DNA of 63,087 bases from Carboxylicivirga linearis. Its GTDB lineage: Bacteria > Bacteroidota > Bacteroidia > Bacteroidales > Marinilabiliaceae. Where the stretch lies: the NCBI RefSeq assembly GCF_018271995.1, contig NZ_JAGUCO010000029.1:1-63087 (forward strand), given 5' to 3'. A program made the translations under genes and the position numbers. Shown here in pieces: positions 18,644 through 27,853 of this stretch. How positions within the stretch are numbered: the stretch's first letter is position 1; each line of letters starts with the position of its first letter. Under the pieces are notes generated by a model, which ran no database searches, was not told the origin of the DNA, and worked only from the letters and a program-made list of their open reading frames with translations.

Positions 18644-19807
18644 ATGAAAAAGAAAATAATCATAATTCTATCTACATCTACATATGATGCAGAAATACAA
18701 ACGAATAAACAGCATATAACAAGGTGTTTGGATAAGTTAAATAGATATAGAATTATTTATATTGATCAAGGATTTTCGTTAAAATATATTAAGAAGAAGA
18801 TTCTAGAAAAAGATTACCTCTACTTTTTGTGGCCTTTCAAAAAGTCAGGAAACAATATATGTGTAATTTCTCCTTATTTCCTTCTTTTATTGGGTAATAG
18901 TTTGATTAAGAGAATTTCATGGTATATCCTAAGTAAAGCGATATCCTTAAGATTTAATAAGAAACAAGTAATAATCTGGATTTATCAACCACAGGGCTAT
19001 TATTTTTTAAAGTACTCAAATTTTCTATATGGAAAAACTCTCTATGATTGTGTTGATGAATTTATAACACAGCCAACATATAAAAATCATCCAAAGCGTA
19101 GAAGGGAATTAAGAGTAATTGAACCTAAATTAACAAAATTAGTAGACTACGTTACAACAACTTCTTATGCTTTATATGAAGATAAAAAGAAGATAAATAG
19201 TGGTATTAAATATATTCATAATGTTGGAGATTTTAAACATTTTTCAAATCCAAATCTAAATATTAGTATTAATGAGGAATGGATCAAGGATAATAGATTA
19301 AAAGTGTTATATACAGGAGTTCTTGATAATTACAAGACAGATATTGAGCTAATTATACAAATAGCAGAGTTAACTAAAGAATCACATATTTATATACTTG
19401 TAGGTCCAAATAGAATTAGGGATAAAGAATTGGAACGAAGGCTTAGGAATATGGAAAATGTTTCATTGCTAGGTTACCGTAATTATGAATTAGTTCCAAT
19501 TTACCTTTATCATGCAGATTTACTTTGGTTACCATATTTAAAAAGTTCTCATACCGACAGGGTATTTCCACTTAAGATTTTTGAGTATTTAGCTTCGGGG
19601 AAACCTGTAATTTCTACAAATTTGAGAAGCATTCAAGAATATAAAGAGTATGTCAATTTTTTTCAAAGTATTTCTCATCTTAAAGATATGCTTCATAACG
19701 TTCCGATTTCAGATACTGAACATATGAAAGAAGTAAGAATTCGAATTGCGAGTCATAATACTTGGGAATCTAGGTTGAAAAAAATATTAGATTTTATTGA
19801 TGAATAA
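18644..19807 (+). CDS. GT4-like glycosyltransferase
   Basis: The 387-residue GT-B protein starts with KKKIIIILSTSTYD. The acceptor half contains LYDCVDEFITQP, which resembles the YDxxD element of TuaH-like transferases. The donor half has VLYTGVLDNYKTDIELI, a VLLG-like strand (VSLLGYRNYELVPIYLYHADLLWLPY, positions about 278-303) and FPLKIFEYLASGKPVIST, the E-rich nucleotide-sugar-binding motif of family GT4. It is cytoplasmic or membrane-associated. It follows the Wzy-like gene by 19 bases in the operon. Sugar and linkage cannot be assigned. Confidence 0.85.
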   Translation: MKKKIIIILSTSTYDAEIQTNKQHITRCLDKLNRYRIIYIDQGFSLKYIKKKILEKDYLYFLWPFKKSGNNICVISPYFLLLLGNSLIKRISWYILSKAISLRFNKKQVIIWIYQPQGYYFLKYSNFLYGKTLYDCVDEFITQPTYKNHPKRRRELRVIEPKLTKLVDYVTTTSYALYEDKKKINSGIKYIHNVGDFKHFSNPNLNISINEEWIKDNRLKVLYTGVLDNYKTDIELIIQIAELTKESHIYILVGPNRIRDKELERRLRNMENVSLLGYRNYELVPIYLYHADLLWLPYLKSSHTDRVFPLKIFEYLASGKPVISTNLRSIQEYKEYVNFFQSISHLKDMLHNVPISDTEHMKEVRIRIASHNTWESRLKKILDFIDE

Positions 19808-19841
19808 GAAACTTAGGGAGTATAAGTAGGCTGGAGAAAGT

Positions 19842-20984
19842 ATGAATATAATAGTGTTAGCAAAGGATTATCCACCAACTATTGGAGGTGTAGAGAATTA
19901 TTCCTATTATTTAGCTGAGGGATTAGGAAAAAGACATAAGGTACAAGTTATTACCTTTGAGGGGAAAAATAATGAAAATACCTTTATAGATCATGTTACG
20001 GTTAAGAGAATTAAATTTGGACGCCAGGTATCTGAACTATTAAAAGGAATTGGCTTATTCTTTTATTTGTTATGTAGATTGTTAGGAAAAAAAATAGATA
20101 TAGTATATGCAACAACTTGGAAGGTAGCCTTGCCCGCAGTATTGATTAAAAGGTTGTTTGGATATAGACTTTTTATCACTTGTCATGGAGCAGAGATTAC
20201 AAGACATAAGAAATCCAGAATGTTAATGTGGTTAATGAAAAAAACTTTTTCTATCTCTGATAAAATTATCACAGTTAGTGAGTTTACTAAATCTATAGTA
20301 CATGAATATTCAGATGAAATTAATGAAAAGGTTAAAGTGGTTTACAATGGGATCGATATTGGTAGTTTAAAACGTTATTCCTTAAAAGAAGCACGAAATG
20401 AGTTATTGCTACCACAAGAGAAGTTTATTATTACCACAATCTCCCGTATTGATTCAAGAAAAGGGCATGAATTAGTAATCCGTTCAATACCTAAAATTAT
20501 CAAAGAGGACACTGAATTTTTATATGTGATTATTGGTAACGGACCAAATAAAAATTATCTTGAGCAATTAGTAATAGACATGAACCTTAAGGATTATGTG
20601 GAGTTTAAAGGGTTTGTGAGTAGCAAATTATTAGATTATTATTACTCAGCCACAGACGTATTTGTAATGGTTAATACTATGGACGATGATCTAGATTTTG
20701 AGGGTTTTGGGTTAGTATTTGCTGAGGCGGGTTACTATTATAAGCCGTCTATAGGTGGTAATAATGCTGGACCCCGTGAAGTAATATCAGATGGTGAAAC
20801 AGGATTATTAGTTAATTCAAATGAAAATGATGTATCAACTGCTTTAATGTATTTTTTCAGTAATAAAAGTAAAATTCAAGAGTTTGGATATAATGCTAAT
20901 AAAAGAATGGGTGATTTATTTACAATTGATAAAATGGTAGAAGGTGTTGATAAAATCATTTGTGAGAAGGATATGATATATTAA
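19842..20984 (+). CDS. GT4 glycosyltransferase
   Basis: The 380-residue protein is a typical GT4 enzyme. The N-terminal domain begins NIIVLAKDYPPTIGGVENYSY, with the glycine-rich acceptor loop, and the C-terminal domain has ITTISRIDSRKGHELVI, YVIIGNGPNKNYLE, a YYSATDVFVMVN strand and EGFGLVFAEAGYY with the EX7E-type donor-binding glutamates. It should add one sugar from a nucleotide donor to the lipid-linked repeat unit on the cytoplasmic side; GDP-mannose from the ManC four genes on is one possible donor. It is 34 bases after the previous glycosyltransferase. Confidence 0.9.
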   Translation: MNIIVLAKDYPPTIGGVENYSYYLAEGLGKRHKVQVITFEGKNNENTFIDHVTVKRIKFGRQVSELLKGIGLFFYLLCRLLGKKIDIVYATTWKVALPAVLIKRLFGYRLFITCHGAEITRHKKSRMLMWLMKKTFSISDKIITVSEFTKSIVHEYSDEINEKVKVVYNGIDIGSLKRYSLKEARNELLLPQEKFIITTISRIDSRKGHELVIRSIPKIIKEDTEFLYVIIGNGPNKNYLEQLVIDMNLKDYVEFKGFVSSKLLDYYYSATDVFVMVNTMDDDLDFEGFGLVFAEAGYYYKPSIGGNNAGPREVISDGETGLLVNSNENDVSTALMYFFSNKSKIQEFGYNANKRMGDLFTIDKMVEGVDKIICEKDMIY

Positions 20985-21045
20985 TAATTGAAAACTAATC
21001 AACAACATTTAAAGGGGGAACTCATTTAAAGGGGAATATTTGAAT

Positions 21046-22200
21046 ATGGTGGAATTAATTGTGAACGTCACATTCTGGATATTAATAACTAGTTTATTAA
21101 TAAGTTATATAGGATATCCATTTGCAATAAGTTTAATTAAGAAAAAAAAGAGAGGTCTTAAATGTATTATTCAGGATGATATAAAAGTGCATCTGATAAT
21201 TACCTGCTATAATGAAGAAGCAGTTATTGAAGATAAAATCCGAAACTCTTTTAAAATTGATTTTCCGAGAGAATGCTATGTATATGTGATTATAGATAAA
21301 TCTGAAGATAGAACAAGTGAGATTGCTCATCAATTGACAAATGAATATCCTAATTTAATAATACTAGATAAAGGATATAGAAGTGGCAAGAATGATTCAA
21401 TTAATTATTTTTACGAAGAAATAAAACCATTTGATGAGGATATACTCTTTTTTACAGATGCAAATACCTTCTACGAAGAAGATAGCTTCATGAAATTATT
21501 CGAAAGAATAAAAGAGGGGGCTGTGGTTGTTGGTGGTAGTATGAAATATATCGATCAATATACTAATTCAGCTAAATCAGAGGGATTATACTGGAAATAT
21601 GAAGAATGGATTAGACGAAATGAATCTCGTTTTGGTAGAACCATTGCTATGAATGGTGGCAATATGGCAATGGTGGCGAAATATTTTAAAAAACTACCTT
21701 GCTATGTCCCAAATGATTTCTATATACCAATTTCATTAGTTAGTAATAATAAAACATTATTTGCTTCGAATTCTGTTGGAATTGAGAAAGCTATACAAGA
21801 TGAAAAAGAAGAGTTAAAACGAAAAAATAGGATGGCCAATCGTCAGATGAATGCTATTTTACTAGCATGGAAGAATTTTTCTTTTGTAACTAAAGTACAG
21901 CTATTGTTCCATAAAATAATAAGATGGTTAGCGATCCCCATTTTTTTATTTGCAACTCTTTGTAGCCTAATACTTGATTTTATATCACAAAGTATTTCTA
22001 TGATGACTTATTATTTACTCTTGATGTGGTTAATTATATTTATTAGTGTATTGGTTACAAGGGTTTTTAAAGTGAGTTTGCCAATACTATCTACCATAAA
22101 TTACGCATATTGGGTTCATCATTATGGAGCAATTGGAGTATTAAGTGCTTTTAGGGGAATTAAGATCTCTCAATGGGGAAAGGCTTTGTCAAATAGATAG
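21046..22200 (+). CDS. Membrane-anchored GT2 glycosyltransferase
   Basis: The 384-residue protein has an N-terminal membrane segment, then a GT-A fold of family GT2: HLIITCYNEEAVIEDKI, a DKSEDRTSEIA loop, and LFFTDANTFYEE with the DxN/DxD-type metal site. Further conserved residues lie at GGNMAM. Two or three C-terminal membrane helices follow (about 285-345). This architecture resembles synthases that link sugars while threading the chain, but it also fits simple transferases. I take the ATG at 21046; a TTG lies two codons upstream. A purine-rich AAAGGGGGAA at 21010-21019 and AAAGGGGAA at 21028-21036 precede it. Confidence 0.87.
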   Translation: MVELIVNVTFWILITSLLISYIGYPFAISLIKKKKRGLKCIIQDDIKVHLIITCYNEEAVIEDKIRNSFKIDFPRECYVYVIIDKSEDRTSEIAHQLTNEYPNLIILDKGYRSGKNDSINYFYEEIKPFDEDILFFTDANTFYEEDSFMKLFERIKEGAVVVGGSMKYIDQYTNSAKSEGLYWKYEEWIRRNESRFGRTIAMNGGNMAMVAKYFKKLPCYVPNDFYIPISLVSNNKTLFASNSVGIEKAIQDEKEELKRKNRMANRQMNAILLAWKNFSFVTKVQLLFHKIIRWLAIPIFLFATLCSLILDFISQSISMMTYYLLLMWLIIFISVLVTRVFKVSLPILSTINYAYWVHHYGAIGVLSAFRGIKISQWGKALSNR

Positions 22201-22237
22201 TTAATTGATTTTAATAATATAAATAACTGAATTTCTT

Positions 22238-23302
22238 ATGAATCCCAATAACTACCTTATAATCATGGCTGGTGGAATCGGCTCCCGATTTTGGCCAATG
22301 AGTACAGCTGAAACACCAAAACAATTTTTAGATATTCTTGGAACCGGAAAGACAATGATTCAACAAACTGTTAGCAGGTTTGGTGATTTGGTTCCAATTG
22401 AGAATATTTTTATTGTAACCAGTAAAAATTATCAAGCTATTATTCAGGATCAGTTACCTGATATCTCAGATTCACAGGTTCTATTAGAGCCTTGTATGAG
22501 AAATACAGCCCCTTGTATTGCTTATGCTGCTTATAAAATATATAAGCGGAACCCCGAGGCAAATATTGTGGTGGCACCTTCGGATCATTTAATAACTGAT
22601 GAAAGCGGCTTTAGAGATGTTGTTTCAAAAGGTCTTGAGTTTACATCAAAAGATGATGTTTTGTTGACATTAGGAATTCATCCTCATCGACCAGAAACTG
22701 GCTATGGTTATATCCAAGCAGATTCAGAGGCTGTATCAGGTATAAACAAAGTAGCAGCTTTCAAGGAAAAACCTGATTTAGAAACAGCTAATGGGTATTT
22801 GGCAGAAGGTAATTTCTTTTGGAATGCCGGAATATTCCTATGGTCTGCTAAAAGTATTATTACTTCATTTGTGTCTCATTTACCTAAAGTAGCCGCTTTA
22901 TTTGCTAAAGGAGAGGAAAAATATGATACCGAAAATGAACAGGTTTTTATTGATGAGAATTTTCCAAGCTGTGAAAATATTTCGGTAGACTATGGAATTA
23001 TGGAAAGAGCCGATAATATTTATGTGATGCCAGCAGATTTTGGTTGGTCTGATTTAGGTACCTGGGGAAGCCTGTGGGAAAAGCGATCAAAAGACGAAAA
23101 TGGCAATTCAGTTGTTGGTGATCAGGTTCATCTGTTTGAATGCAAAGATACTATTGTTACAGTGCCCAATAACAGACCAGTTGTGTTGCAAGGCTTGGAT
23201 GATTGTATTGTAACCGAGGCTAATGGTGTGTTTATGGTTTGTAAAAAAGAAGACGAACAGCGAATTAAAGAGTTTAGGTCTGTTGTAATAGATCATAAGT
23301 AA
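22238..23302 (+). CDS. manC: Mannose-1-phosphate guanylyltransferase
   Basis: The 354-residue enzyme makes GDP-mannose from mannose-1-phosphate and GTP. The pyrophosphorylase signature is MAGGIGSRFWPMSTAETPKQFL, followed by LLEPCMRNTAPCIAYAA, VAPSDHLI, GYGYIQ, FKEKPD and FFWNAGIF, which are the standard donor and sugar contacts of this family. It lacks the phosphomannose isomerase domain of type II enzymes. GDP-mannose can feed mannose, fucose or rhamnose branches of the polymer. It is the last plus-strand gene of the main EPS operon, and a strong terminator follows. Its base composition is less AT-rich than that of the glycosyltransferase genes before it. Confidence 0.95.
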   Translation: MNPNNYLIIMAGGIGSRFWPMSTAETPKQFLDILGTGKTMIQQTVSRFGDLVPIENIFIVTSKNYQAIIQDQLPDISDSQVLLEPCMRNTAPCIAYAAYKIYKRNPEANIVVAPSDHLITDESGFRDVVSKGLEFTSKDDVLLTLGIHPHRPETGYGYIQADSEAVSGINKVAAFKEKPDLETANGYLAEGNFFWNAGIFLWSAKSIITSFVSHLPKVAALFAKGEEKYDTENEQVFIDENFPSCENISVDYGIMERADNIYVMPADFGWSDLGTWGSLWEKRSKDENGNSVVGDQVHLFECKDTIVTVPNNRPVVLQGLDDCIVTEANGVFMVCKKEDEQRIKEFRSVVIDHK

Positions 23303-23322
23303 AACAATGTACCCCAATTTGT

Positions 23323-23349
23323 AAATCCCGCTAATGGCGGGATTTTTTT
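23323..23349 (+). terminator. Terminator after manC, end of the main EPS operon
   Basis: AAATCCCGC and GCGGGATTT form a 9-bp stem with a 5-base loop followed by seven T residues. Confidence 0.85.
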
Positions 23350-23355
23350 ATGCTT

Positions 23356-24132
23356 TTATTTTTGGGATAATCCATTTTTACATTCTGTCTTCCCAGATTT
23401 AATAGCCTCTTGTAATAAACCTTTCACAAATTCATAATTTGTCCGTCGACCTTCTTCTCCATGTTCAAGATGAAATTGATTTGCAAAGAATTTTAGGTTA
23501 TAAACCTTTACTCCTATATTTACCAGGCGGGCACTGAATTCTTTATCATTTGGACCTTTGCTGTTCATGTCTTCATCATATCCGTTGATCAGATAGGCAT
23601 CCTCTTTCCAATACGACATATTGCATCCACGTATCCCACGAACGGACTTTGAGCTATAGAGTAAGCGATGATGCAGTATTGCCATAAGTTTATTTCTGGT
23701 GTGTTTTAGTTCCGAATAGTGCCCATTCTTGCAAAAATCATCTGTATTGATTTGATCAATCCTTATCCTTCTGCCGGCCAGTAATCTTCCTTTTCTTGAA
23801 AAACAAAGGTGATCTTCTATAAAATGTTTTTCTAATATTATATCTCCATCAATTTGTATAATATATGGAAAGGAAGCATTACTTATTGCTTTATTTCTAA
23901 TAGCATTAATACGATAGCCGTTATCTTCCTGCCAAATATGCTTGATTGGAATAGGAAAGTTATGCTTTAGATTTTCAATTACTTTTTTTGTAGGTTCGCC
24001 AGATCCATCATCAGCAATTATAACTTCATTTGGTAAAACAGTTTGTTTCGATATGCTTTGAAGGCATAACTCAAGAGCTTCTGGCCAGTTATAGGTTGTT
24101 AAAAATAAGCTTGTTTGTGGAAATGGTTTCAT
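23356..24132 (-). CDS. GT2 glycosyltransferase with C-terminal galactosyltransferase-like region
   Basis: The 258-residue protein has a classic GT2 start (SLFLTTYNWPEALELCLQSI), then EVIIADDGSGEPT and IQIDGDIIL with the metal-binding DGD. The C-terminal part, GCNMSYWKEDAYLINGYDEDM with GPNDKEFSARL, fits the glyco_transf_7C region of LPS-modifying and chondroitin-type transferases. No membrane segment is seen. The start ATG overlaps the stop of the GIN-domain gene by one base. It is the last gene of a three-gene unit running against the EPS operon, so LPS decoration is as likely as EPS assembly. Confidence 0.85.
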   Translation of the reverse strand: MKPFPQTSLFLTTYNWPEALELCLQSISKQTVLPNEVIIADDGSGEPTKKVIENLKHNFPIPIKHIWQEDNGYRINAIRNKAISNASFPYIIQIDGDIILEKHFIEDHLCFSRKGRLLAGRRIRIDQINTDDFCKNGHYSELKHTRNKLMAILHHRLLYSSKSVRGIRGCNMSYWKEDAYLINGYDEDMNSKGPNDKEFSARLVNIGVKVYNLKFFANQFHLEHGEEGRRTNYEFVKGLLQEAIKSGKTECKNGLSQK

Positions 24133-24875
24133 TAAAATTTTATTAGTTGACCAGTTGGTTTGATATTGGATACCTGAATATGTTCGTGAGAAATTTCATT
24201 TGGTTCACCTCGATAATATGTATTTCCACTTGAATAAGTTTCCACAGAAAGGTAATCTAATGCGAATACATTACACCTGCCAATGGATTTATGTCTTAAA
24301 TTAATTTTTTTTGATTGAAAGTCATCTGCATAAACATTAACAGTTCCTTCAATATTAGAGTTGAAGTTTTCTGTTGTTCCATAAATAGTGTAATTTCCAC
24401 TATTATTAAAACCGTATACAAATAACGAAGTTGATTTATTTTCTAAGTGTAGATTCATTTCGGTGAATTTAGCTGTTCCATTAACAACTATTTTTAATCC
24501 AGAGCTTTTTAAAGCCTCTTCTGATATGAGTGTCATTACCGAATTAACCGTAATATTTTCTAGTTTATTAGCAGGTATTTGAATATCAATCAATTTGCTT
24601 TTTTGTAAATAATCACTTTTCTCGTGATTAATTAATAGCTGATTGTTCGTGTTTTCAAGAATCAATCCATATAAAAGGTGCTCCTGGCCACTAATAAGAA
24701 TTTCATTTGAATCATTATTTATTAAATGAACATTACATGGAGTCTCAATAGTTAATGCATTAATTACATCCGTTTCAATCGTTTTTGAAATAACATCACT
24801 TGAGGTAGTCAGGTTGTTGATATATTCACAAGAATTGAATATTAAAAGTATGATGAAGCAATATATTATTCTCAT
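24132..24875 (-). CDS. GIN-domain (DUF2807) lipoprotein
   Basis: The 247-residue protein has a lipoprotein signal, with cysteine 16 in IFNSCEY, and then a repetitive beta-helix-like region: short strands such as LTIETPCNVHLI, ENITVNSVMTLI and IEGTVNVYADDF typical of the GIN/DUF2807 head domain. The family is abundant in Bacteroidota and its function is unknown; it is sometimes described as an adhesin head. The protein should be anchored in a membrane facing the periplasm or surface. It overlaps the upstream pagL-like stop by four bases and the downstream GT2 start by one, so the three are translationally coupled. Confidence 0.8.
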   Translation of the reverse strand: MRIIYCFIILLIFNSCEYINNLTTSSDVISKTIETDVINALTIETPCNVHLINNDSNEILISGQEHLLYGLILENTNNQLLINHEKSDYLQKSKLIDIQIPANKLENITVNSVMTLISEEALKSSGLKIVVNGTAKFTEMNLHLENKSTSLFVYGFNNSGNYTIYGTTENFNSNIEGTVNVYADDFQSKKINLRHKSIGRCNVFALDYLSVETYSSGNTYYRGEPNEISHEHIQVSNIKPTGQLIKF

Positions 24876-26068
24876 GATTTTTTCTGTTTTGAATATTTTA
24901 AACGGTATCCTAAGCCAAATTCGATGAACTCAGATCGGAAAAAACTTGCCTTAACGCTAAAGTTGCCAATTAAATTAGGTAAAATAGGGTATCGAACTCC
25001 TAATCTTGGGTAAATGGGTTGAGGTGGCGATACATTGTGTTTGATATACAATCCAAGATTGGTAAATAAATTCATCTTTCCTAAATACACATTATAAGAT
25101 GCAAAAACACCGGTGACAAAACAATCTTTTGTTGAAAAGCTTTGTAACTCATTTATGTTTTCCACTTCTTCCCAAGCGTAAGGAATTGCCTCGGAATAGA
25201 TTTGGTCTAATCCAATTCCAATACCCCTTTTTTCATTTAAATGCCATATATAGTTGACATTAATTGATGAATTCCAAAATTTATTTGGATTATATATAGA
25301 GGATTGGCTTCGTCCTATGCTACCAACAATTAAAAGCTCTCTTTCTTTTAGCTTATTAGGCTGTGTTTTATTAATAGTAGGTGTTAAGTTTTTATTAAAA
25401 TGATATTTGGTTCCTAAACCTACAGATACCACATTTACACCATGATTAGGTTTTTTAGCTGCTCCGTTTGACATATGAGTTAAATCACCAGACATGCTTG
25501 CCGATATTCTGTCCGAAATTCTATAGTCGACACTCAAACCTAATCCAATATAAATGTTTAGGTGGGTGCTGAATATCATATTATATGAATTGTCTTGAAG
25601 ATCAAATGGTTTGGATGCATAGCCTAATCCCATTGAAACTTTATTGTTGATTGATAGCCTCTGAGTCCTGAATACATTGTATTGAATGTACGGGAAAATG
25701 GCATAACCCGTACCATATATCTCCTTATTGCCAAAAGTGCCATGATAAAATCCAATTCCTATTTCAGGATAATTGAAAAATGCCTGCCAGCTATTTCTAT
25801 CAAACTTTCTGAGACCATAATTAATTTCAAAACCACTCGCAAAATCATCAATGAAATACAACATGGTTTTATGATGAGGTATTACAAGTCCTCCCATATA
25901 TCTTGCTGTGATATAGGTGTGATCAACTTTACTGGTTGTATTATCAGGATTAGGAGTTTGCGCATAACAGCAAAAACAAGATGCGATTAGGGCTATATTT
26001 AAGAGCAGAAGTATTTTCAATGGTAAGTCGTATTTTTGGCGAAAATAATAAAAATTAAGAATTTTCAT
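24872..26068 (-). CDS. PagL-like acyloxyacyl hydrolase (lipid A 3-O-deacylase family)
   Basis: The 398-residue protein has a long N-terminal hydrophobic segment (about residues 14-37) ending at CYAQ. A barrel-like domain with many alternating strands follows. The motif THMSNGAAKKPNHGVN holds the His-Ser pair and the N..G.N spacing of PagL active sites. PagL removes the 3-O acyl chain of lipid A at the outer membrane. A second region of about 150 residues after residue 230 repeats the barrel pattern and makes the protein about twice the size of Pseudomonas PagL. I prefer the ATG at 26068 over a TTG seven codons upstream. It heads the minus-strand trio. Confidence 0.75.
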   Translation of the reverse strand: MKILNFYYFRQKYDLPLKILLLLNIALIASCFCCYAQTPNPDNTTSKVDHTYITARYMGGLVIPHHKTMLYFIDDFASGFEINYGLRKFDRNSWQAFFNYPEIGIGFYHGTFGNKEIYGTGYAIFPYIQYNVFRTQRLSINNKVSMGLGYASKPFDLQDNSYNMIFSTHLNIYIGLGLSVDYRISDRISASMSGDLTHMSNGAAKKPNHGVNVVSVGLGTKYHFNKNLTPTINKTQPNKLKERELLIVGSIGRSQSSIYNPNKFWNSSINVNYIWHLNEKRGIGIGLDQIYSEAIPYAWEEVENINELQSFSTKDCFVTGVFASYNVYLGKMNLFTNLGLYIKHNVSPPQPIYPRLGVRYPILPNLIGNFSVKASFFRSEFIEFGLGYRLKYSKQKKS

Positions 26069-26071
26069 CTT

Positions 26072-26104
26072 TTTGATGTTTCGGTACAATTGTTGTTATT
26101 TTGC
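26072..26104 (+). promoter_or_regulatory. Possible promoter of the wzi-like gene
   Basis: A TTTTG near 26072 is followed after about 20 bases by TTATTTTG, an imperfect -7 element, 20 bases before the ATG. The same 55-base gap must also carry the start signals of the divergent PagL-like gene. Confidence 0.35.
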
Positions 26105-26123
26105 CGCATAATAATGCAAACAT

Positions 26124-27749
26124 ATGATTCAGCGTAATAGTATAATAATAGCCGTACTTTTTTTATTAGGCAGTGTCAAAATAATTGCTCAAGAGCAGTT
26201 AAAACTTAATTTGGAGAGCACTGTGTCATTGGCATCTGATGATATCTCGCCAATGTGGCTGAGTGCCAATGAATGGGGAAAGTATACCAATGAAGGAGGC
26301 ATAAATGGAATGCTTTATGCGAACGGTGAATATGATTTGCTAAATAAAGATCTATTCTCGCTAAGTGTGGGAACGGGATTTGTTTTGAACACTGATTTTA
26401 ATACTTCTTTTTTATACGAAGCATATGTAAATGGTCATTTTTGGATAGTTGATTATACAATTGGGAAAGAGGCTAATTCATGGGTGGCGTATAACGACAG
26501 GTTATCATCTGGGCATTTTTTAATGAGTCAGAATGCCAGACCAATACCCAAAGTTACATTAGGTTTTGAAGATTATCGAAAGGTTGGCTTTTTGAACAAT
26601 TGGTTGGAAATAAAAGGTGGTATAACACAAGGTGTTTTAAATGATGATCGGGGTGATCATAGCAGAAGTGCTGATAACCTGTTATTACATGAAAAATGGG
26701 TTTATGGAAGACTTGGGAATACTAAAATTCAACCGTATGTTGGTTTTGTTCATTCTGCTTTGTTTGGTGGTACCCGTCCCGATGGAACAAAGTTAGATAT
26801 AGATTTTTGGCCAACTTTTTTTGCAAAAGGATCTGCTAAATTAGGAGGTGGAGAAGAAACTAATGCCGCTGGTGCACACATGGGTTTGTGGGATTTTGGT
26901 CTCTATTTCGGAACCGAGAAATATGACTTGCAATTCTACTATCAAAAACCCTTTGCCGATGGCTCAGGTATGAAAATTTGGAATAGGAGGAATAAAGACT
27001 ACGTCATTGGATTATTGGTGTATCCAAAAAATATAGGCTGGTTAAAGGGAGTTTCTTTGGAGTTTATTAAGACTGATGTGCAGTCTGATTATGGAATACC
27101 AGATCCACTCTATCCTCCGGAGTCCGAAAAGAGTGGTATTGTATGGATGGAGCATATAGATGAATATGCATCGACTGAAGAATTTATGCGAGCTAATTTT
27201 CCGCATTATACCGGTGATGTTTCAGGATGGACCGAACATGATGTACAAGCATTTCTCGTTAAAGAATACAACCACGGGTATGAATATGGTGGCAGAGATG
27301 ATTATATGAACAATGGCACCTATTATAATGGTTGGACATACCATGGAGCATCAATGGGAACACCTTTATTTCATACTATTGAAATGGCTCAAAAATATAA
27401 TGGAGGAGTCTTTAATCATCATCTTCGTTTCATCAATAATAGAGTGACAGGTTTTCATCTGGGGCTTGATGGTAGAATTACAAATACCCTTGATTTTAGG
27501 GTTAAATCAACCTTTACAAAGAACTATGGTAGTTATTCTGAAGAATTTGAAGCAAGATATAGTTGGAATAGAACTGAAAACTATTTTTACGAAGGAGGGA
27601 AAAAGCAAATGTATACTATGATCGAGGCATCCTGGAGAATGCCTTATGTAAAAGGATTACAACTAAATGGAACATTTGCATATGATTTTGGTCAGCTATA
27701 TCATTCTATTGGTGGTAGGGTAGGTGTTGTCTATTGTCCTTTTTATTAA
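26124..27749 (+). CDS. Wzi-family capsule assembly outer-membrane protein
   Basis: The 541-residue protein has a signal peptide (to about residue 22, IIAQ) and a long beta-barrel pattern. The start of the mature part (LNLESTVSLASDDISPMWLSANEWGKY) and segments such as GFEDYRKVGFLNNWLEIKGGI and LLLHEKWVYGRLG match the capsule assembly Wzi family of Bacteroidota. Wzi is a lectin-like barrel that holds capsule polysaccharide at the cell surface. Its position between the EPS operon and the initiating sugar transferase fits that role. The barrel closes with VGVVYCPFY, a terminal aromatic as expected for outer-membrane insertion. Confidence 0.88.
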   Translation: MIQRNSIIIAVLFLLGSVKIIAQEQLKLNLESTVSLASDDISPMWLSANEWGKYTNEGGINGMLYANGEYDLLNKDLFSLSVGTGFVLNTDFNTSFLYEAYVNGHFWIVDYTIGKEANSWVAYNDRLSSGHFLMSQNARPIPKVTLGFEDYRKVGFLNNWLEIKGGITQGVLNDDRGDHSRSADNLLLHEKWVYGRLGNTKIQPYVGFVHSALFGGTRPDGTKLDIDFWPTFFAKGSAKLGGGEETNAAGAHMGLWDFGLYFGTEKYDLQFYYQKPFADGSGMKIWNRRNKDYVIGLLVYPKNIGWLKGVSLEFIKTDVQSDYGIPDPLYPPESEKSGIVWMEHIDEYASTEEFMRANFPHYTGDVSGWTEHDVQAFLVKEYNHGYEYGGRDDYMNNGTYYNGWTYHGASMGTPLFHTIEMAQKYNGGVFNHHLRFINNRVTGFHLGLDGRITNTLDFRVKSTFTKNYGSYSEEFEARYSWNRTENYFYEGGKKQMYTMIEASWRMPYVKGLQLNGTFAYDFGQLYHSIGGRVGVVYCPFY

Positions 27750-27802
27750 TAGATTAAAATAGATTGAAGGTGTAAACTCATTCAAATTGTAAAATTTAAT
27801 GT

Positions 27803-27833
27803 TTTGTGATCAATAAACGAATTCCTAAATTTG
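27803..27833 (+). promoter_or_regulatory. Bacteroidota-type promoter of the initiating sugar transferase
   Basis: TTTG at 27803-27806 and TAAATTTG at 27826-27833 are separated by 19 bases, a near-perfect consensus. The transcript would start close to 27840 and have a leader of only about 14 bases. Confidence 0.7.
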
Positions 27834-27853
27834 TCCATCCTAAAATCAGCTAG

